From Calamus simplicifolius (lineage: Eukaryota > Streptophyta > Magnoliopsida > Arecales > Arecaceae), in assembly GCA_900491605.1 (NCBI GenBank), contig UESW01004078.1, positions 396,025 through 460,024 of the forward strand: 64,000 nucleotides of DNA, given 5' to 3'. This document shows positions 59,201-64,000 of the stretch, piece by piece. Position 1 is the stretch's first letter. Each line of letters starts with the position of its first letter. A program made the position numbers and the translations under genes. The notes beneath the pieces were generated by a model. It had not been told where the DNA came from, did not search any database, and worked only from the letters and a program-made list of their open reading frames with translations.

Positions 59201-61813
59201 TCGTGTCCCTCTCTTATGGGCTGTTTGGGTTCTGATCCTTGTACCATGAATAATCTGTTAAAAGATGGGGTCTTATGGTTGAAAAGAGGCAAGAAGAGAT
59301 ATTCCAAAATTATCAGGATTCTACATATGGAGTGGCTTGTAAAACTCGCCAACTTCTCCTTTATATCTTTCCTATTAGGGACTCTAATCAGACAATAAGT
59401 ATCTATCACATCAATAAGTATTTCAGGCACCCCTTCTGGTCCTTTATTGCATCCTTCTTTATATCTTAATATTTAGTACACATACGAAAAGAAATATCAT
59501 GACCTTCGTTTTCTTCTGTTGAATCTTGAATGGTGATGCATGTCATGATGATATTGAGTATGCATGAGGTATTTCATTGCTCACATTTTAGTGCAACATT
59601 GCTTTCTTAGTTCTAGATTTTGTTATATGATCTATTATTTTTCTTTATCATTTATTTTATACATAGACGGTTAGTTATCGTGGTATCTTAGAGATTTTCT
59701 CAAAAAATTAATGATCAAGGAGAATGAAAATCCTTATTATATTTTGAAATATTTCTTTCGTGAAAAGAACCTATGGTGAAATCTTTGATTATGGTGAACA
59801 TTTAGGCTTCTACCATTGTTTCACTTGAAACTATAGTTTCTATGTTATCTTCTTTATGTCTCAGAGTTTAAGCATGCATTCCTTTTCTTGAGCTAAAAGG
59901 GAAAAAACTTCATCACAGGCAGATTCAGATGATGAAATCCTCACAGAGGATGGTGCAAATGATGGTGGTGTTGTTGAGGCAGAAGAAAAGGTTGCTTCTG
60001 CTGTCATAGTATCACTGCAATCATATAAAGAAGCTTTGGCTAATAATGATCCATCAAAAGTTGCTGAGATTGAGGCCTTTCTTCAGTCCATTGAAACAGA
60101 GAAGAATTCTCTTGCAGCCAATGTTGCTATTTTGTCTGAAGAGTTGTCCATGGAACGGGACCGCATCCTTAGGATCAGTGCGGACTTTGACAACTTTAGG
60201 AAAAGGACAGAGAGAGAAAGGCTCTCTCTGATGACAAATGTGCAGGGAGAAGTTATAGAGAGCTTATTGCCTGTTTTAGACAATTTTGAAAGAGCTAAAA
60301 CTCAGATAAAGGTGGAGACTGAGGGAGAAGACAAAATAAACAACAGTTATCAGAGCATCTATAAACAGTTCTGGGAGATTATGAACTCGTTAGGTGTTGA
60401 AGCAGTGGAAACTGTGGGCAATCCATTTGATCCTATGGTGAGTTGTTTTTATAATGTTGAGTTATGCTCCTTCTGTATATGCTGTCTGCTATAAATCTTT
60501 AGAATTTTCATTTCCTGCCTTATCCATGAACAAACCTGCATGCTATTCAAACTGCTACTTTTGCTCAGTTTTAACCAGTTAGCCTTATTTCATGCATATG
60601 TTGTGAGACTTGCTATTAAAATATGAAATCTCAAGATTTTTGAACAGCTTGACTTGTAATGACTCGGGCCCGCAATCCCACGAACCCGTTTCATGACATG
60701 AAAGCAAGATGGATAAGGTTTACACCAACTTGGGCCACCACAGCCAAAAAAGGATCCAATTGATACTTGTCCATTTTACTTAACTTGGTTATAAACCATT
60801 CCATCCTTCCTTAATTACCTAGGTGCTCTCCCTATAGGCTCAAGAGGTAGCTTACAGTAATGTAGCACACTTTGCCCTATGTGGCACTTAGCTCCTGCAC
60901 ATGCAGGACTTTAGAGATGCCTTCCTTATAAGCTCAAGAGGTGGCTCCTTTCAATGTAGCACTTTGCTCTGTGTGGCACTTAGCTTCTGCACTTCTGGCT
61001 GGTGCATGGCTCTCATACTATAATGTAACGATCCGGGCCCGTAAACCCACGAACCCATTTCGTGACATAAAAGCAAGACGGACAAGGTCTACACCAATGC
61101 CACCATAACCCAAAAAGGATTCAATTTTATCCTTTCTTAATTATCCGATGTGGGACTAATTGGAAGGGGCATCACATGACTGACACTCAACCAGAGATTA
61201 GTTCTGTGTGCTGTTTCTAAATTGGTTCCGATGCAACATTTGGCATCAGCATTTGGTTATGCAATCTGAGCTCAGTTAAAGGGCCAAGAATTTGAGTGAA
61301 GAAGCTGCATTTATCTTTGAGTCACGGGTTACATTCCAAAGAGCCTAATTGAAGCAGAATCATGCGAATGGCTAATTTTATTTGTGCTCCTGATCTAACA
61401 AATATATATAACTGTTTTGCTTATGGTGATGGGAGAAGAATTGTCTGCAAAAGATTCTCTTCTTTTTTTTTTCTTTTTCTTTTTTTTTTTTGGTGTAAAA
61501 TTTGAAATACACTCATATACACAATCTCTATATTTCTTATCCATTTATGTTGTTACTCTTCCTTACGAACTTTTTGTTGTAAAAGCTTCATGAGGCAATA
61601 ATGAGTGAGGATTCAATGGAGTTTGAAGAAGGCATTATAATTCAAGAATTTCGTAAGGGGTTCAAACTCGGTGAAAGGCTCTTGCGTCCAGCAATGGTGA
61701 AGGTATCGGTGGGACCTGGCCCTGCAAAGCCTGAGGATGGAGGCTCACCAGCAGATGAAGACAGTGGAAATGAAGGTCAAGAAAGCTCCGAGGGAGGTGG
61801 AGATTCTGCTTAA
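52807..61813 (+). CDS. grpE: Organelle-type GrpE co-chaperone (nucleotide exchange factor for Hsp70), three exons
   Basis: Exons: 52807-53045, 59919-60437, 61586-61813, with GT/AG sites; the last two are 173 and 76 codons and join in phase 0. Exon 1 encodes a Ser/Arg/Leu-rich transit-peptide-like N-terminus and, at its end, an acidic segment. Exon 2 holds the GrpE long helix and core (A-D-F-D-N-F-R-K-R-T-E-R-E, L-L-P-V-L-D-N-F-E-R-A, N-P-F-D-P-M). Exon 3 gives H-E-A-I, the beta domain ending L-L-R-P-A-M-V-K-V-S, and an acidic Gly/Ser tail. GrpE releases ADP from DnaK-type Hsp70; plastid location is inferred from the N-terminus. Total is about 328 residues, normal for plant organelle GrpE. Exon 1 needs one more base to stay in frame: the ATG frame differs by one from the frame entering exon 2. 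Confidence 0.88.
53259..53293. repeat. Poly-T run (35 bases)
   Basis: Uninterrupted T run near the 5' end of GrpE intron 1. Such runs are prone to length error. Confidence 0.95.
55476..55639. repeat. 82 bp tandem duplication in GrpE intron 1
   Basis: Two head-to-tail copies, 55476-55557 and 55558-55639, share CCAACATATCTTTCTTCC and following sequence with a few substitutions. Confidence 0.9.
57192..57479 (-). pseudogene. LINE-type RNase H remnant
   Basis: A 95-codon minus-strand frame shows the layout of the RNase H-like domain found at the C-terminus of many plant LINE proteins: W-x-G-L-K-Y-x-I-T-V-L-Q-A, G-D-W-K-S-M-V, I-H-P-L-L-N-D-I, then E-A-N-S-A-E-D-W-V-A. The first Asp region is not visible and the frame is short. 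No adjacent RT was recognised. It lies antisense in the GrpE intron. Confidence 0.5.
60438..61585 (+). other. GrpE intron 2 (1.1 kb)
   Basis: Donor ATG|GTGAGT at 60438, acceptor TTGTAAAAG ending at 61585, a rather poor acceptor that follows T-rich tracts at 61460-61490. About half of the intron is a TRIM insertion. Confidence 0.85.
60655..61176 (-). mobile_element. TRIM retrotransposon in GrpE intron 2
   Basis: Two direct repeats start at 60655 (TGTAATGACTCGGGCCCG) and 61024 (TGTAACGATCCGGGCCCG); the second ends CATCACA at 61176. TGACT flanks the whole (60650-60654 and 61177-61181). Between them there is no coding. On the minus strand a degenerate tRNA-Met primer site near 61008-61020 lies next to the 61024 LTR, so the element is in minus orientation. 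The LTR at 60655 lacks about 30 bp at its inner end. The same family occurs at 36776-37221. Confidence 0.85.
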
Positions 61814-62130
61814 TTTGTACCTTTCATTCTTTAGTTCATGAATTAATTTTTGAAGAGCTCTTGTGGCTTGAGAAGGTCTGAAGCACTTGACGTATGGGTG
61901 CAGTATACTTGTAGTGCAGTTCTGAGCGTTGTAGCGACCCTACTTAAAGGGGAGGCCCCACTGTCAGTTGAGGAAATGCGATATCTGGATGTAGTTAAAA
62001 GTGTTGCTGAACTAGGATAGATGGATTAGTCCTCGCATCTTTATAGAAAGTTGTGTTATTTATCTTGCTGAGATCACTTTTTCTTATCTTTTTTTTTGTT
62101 TCTTTTACACAGTTTTTCAGAATTAAGATG
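61814..62130 (+). other. GrpE 3' UTR (probable)
   Basis: Follows the TAA at 61811-61813. AT-rich, with T-rich stretches but no unequivocal polyadenylation signal. The end is not determined. Confidence 0.45.
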
Positions 62131-62298
62131 AAATTCTGCAAGCTTTCCCATAGAAAGTCATAATAACTGGTCCATTAGCAGCAAATGCTATGTCTTCTTG
62201 TGACCATATATCTATCTGGATTAGTCCTGGACGTACGATATCTATGGCAACTCAAAGTTTTAATATTTGTATTCTTGATTCTAATGCTGCAGCTTTCT

Positions 62299-62304
<6 letters not shown>

Positions 62305-62330
<26 letters not shown>
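62305..62330. repeat. (AT)n microsatellite
   Basis: 26 bp of alternating A and T in the 3' flank of GrpE. Confidence 0.9.
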
Positions 62331-64000
62331 GCTGTGTCAAAGGGCCTGTATATAATACGTATGCATTCAGATCTGAGACTAACGTTCTTTAAGATCTTCC
62401 GCCTTATTTTCGCTTATATCATGTTTGAACTTTGAAATGGTTCCAAGAGAGTACCATGACCTGCTGCTTTTGAACGTGCATCCACGAAACAAAAATTTCA
62501 TCTTTATTAGTAACATCCACTGAAATAAGTGATGCGATCTATATGATTCTATTTTTGACTGTGTGATCATGTAGGAAAGCGAAACGCGCGAGAGGTAAGT
62601 TACGTGTTGCCGTCTTTAGGTTTAAGAGGTTGGCGCTCCTCCTCGACTTCTTCTCCTCTTTCGCATCCCACGGTGTCATATTCTTAAACCAAAAGCATGA
62701 AGTTAATCGATCCCCGTCTCTCTTCTCTGCCCTGTCTTCCTTTTGCAACCGTGGAGAGGTTGCCGAAAGAGAAAAGAAGGTGATCTTTATTAGAATTTTT
62801 TAATTTGATTTTTTAAATATATTAATTTTATTTTTGATTTGAAACATCTAGTTGTTAAGAAAATTTTTAATTTCTATCATTATATTTCTCTTTAGTTATG
62901 AATTGATTGCATTGAGTTTTTTTTTTACATAATTGTATTAGATTTTTTTAAAAATAATTATGGTTTTAACCTTATAAATATGCAAGAACCTTTCTGACTT
63001 TTTAATAGTGAAAAATATTTTGGTTTCTTTTATTTAGATGCTTTAACTCCTTTGAAATTGTTATTTGAAGGTGTGATCCTTCTAAAGTGATTGTAGTTAT
63101 CTTAAATTTTTTATTTTATTCATCATTACAAGGTTGGAACAGTTGATATTAGAGCTTAGATAATCTGATACTCATATATCTTCCATCTTTTTTTCTATTT
63201 TCTTTCGTATATAAATTTTAGTATTGAAAAAAAAATCTTCTTTGCTTCTTATTGCCACTCCCAAAACCTATCTAGTTTTAGTCTTACAAAAAACCCCAAC
63301 TCGGTTTTATGTTTTTTCCTACTTGCATAAAAAAAAAATTCTAGTGGGAAGAGAGAGAAAGAGAGAAAGAAATAGAGAATTAGAAAAAAAATAAAGAGAG
63401 AGAAAAGATTTTTTTAGTTTTATAAAGATTTTTATTGATACCAAGACCTAAAAAATTATAGCTAAAGAAATTCATCTACAACAATGAAAAAAACATATAG
63501 AATGTGACATAAAAGATTTGAAAGAGATGATATGACAAAAATGTATAAAGCAATAGATCAAAATATGGCTAAAATAATGGATGCTTTAGCTGATTTAAAA
63601 AAATAATTATTAGCATAATTAAAAAAAATATGAATCTTCAAATAGTAGCCATCAAAGCCAATAATAAAGATTGGTTCACTGTAGAGAAATGGAAAGAATA
63701 ACCCAATCCTTCTTCTAAAGGCTATAAAGGAAGGAGGAGCTCATTTTCTCTGCTCCTCTTCAAATTGGTCTGCTCGGTCATGCTCAATGCTCAAGTGATC
63801 AATCTTGCTCAGCTTCTTTCCTTAGTCCCATCCTCCAATTCTCAAGTAAGTCATCTTTTCTTCTTTAGCTCGGCTAGGACAAAGATAAGAATAGGCTGGA
63901 ATGTAGGTCAAACCATAAGTATATGTTAGTTCGATTCATAGCTCAAAATATTTCCATCCTTAGAGTGGAGTCGAGCATCCTCTCTCAAAAGGACATAATT
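62331..64000. other. Right flank without recognised gene
   Basis: 62580-62770 is less AT-rich, with CT-rich text (CTCCTCCTCGACTTCTTC) that could be a 5' UTR or an exon, but no domain is visible. 62790-63720 is strongly AT-rich. 63720-63860 has CT-rich repeats of GCTC-type. No domain or long frame was found. Confidence 0.4.

Larger units (their letters stand above)
53046..59918 (+). other. GrpE intron 1 (6.9 kb) with degenerate repeats
   Basis: Donor AAG|GTATCG at 53046, acceptor CATCACAG ending at 59918. Contents seen: a 35-base T run (53259-53293), an 82 bp tandem duplication (55476-55639), short palindrome-rich sequence with TACCGGTACAATATGG-type motifs (56120-56340) and a LINE RNase H remnant (57192-57479). 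A region at 58250-58740 looks like an old minus-strand LTR or other repeat but was not identified. No further exon was recognised, though a small one cannot be ruled out. Confidence 0.7.

Overview
The window is plant nuclear DNA. It has intron-containing genes, long LTR retrotransposons primed by initiator tRNA-Met, and a nuclear gene for an organelle-type GrpE co-chaperone. Nothing fixes the species; a large-genome flowering plant, possibly a monocot, is an inference. About 85% of the window is retrotransposon DNA. Most coding regions carry stops and frameshifts, so nearly all element genes are pseudogenes.

Layout. (1) 1-3667: the 3' end of a Sirevirus-type Ty1/copia element (env-like ORF, several polypurine tracts, 3' LTR). 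(2) 3668-4555: a 21-22 bp minisatellite with a higher-order pattern and an orientation flip. (3) 4556-6150: unassigned, LTR-like debris. (4) 6156-50851: one old Sirevirus-type element (element A; TSD CATGC, LTRs about 2.1 kb) split by three insertions. A Ty1/copia element with short LTRs (copia-2, 11136-33701, TSD TGATG) sits between its integrase and RT domains. Copia-2 is itself split by a 16.4 kb Ty3/gypsy Tat-type element (13897-30250, TSD ATATT). A truncated TRIM (about 36776-37221) and a complete, reverse-oriented Sirevirus-type element (element B, 38032-48127, TSD CTCCT) lie in the env-like gene of A. (5) 51008-52178: a solo LTR related to the Tat element (TSD GTCAA). (6) 52807-61813: the only host gene recognised, a three-exon GrpE gene on the + strand, with old repeats in its 6.9 kb first intron and a TRIM (60655-61176, TSD TGACT) in its second. 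(7) 61814-64000: 3' flank, AT-rich, with no recognised gene.

The most notable signals are these. Copia-2 appears to place its gag start codon inside the 5' LTR, followed by a predicted 1.85 kb intron that contains the primer binding site. The Tat element carries a tandem duplication of almost its whole pol gene plus a minisatellite. The same element has an antisense three-exon gene with its own TATA box. Element A's LTRs contain about twelve hairpin units at a period near 72 bp. A 255 bp inverted duplication of gag lies in copia-2. GrpE exon 1 has an apparent one-base frameshift. All statements come from reading the sequence; no searches or alignments were run.
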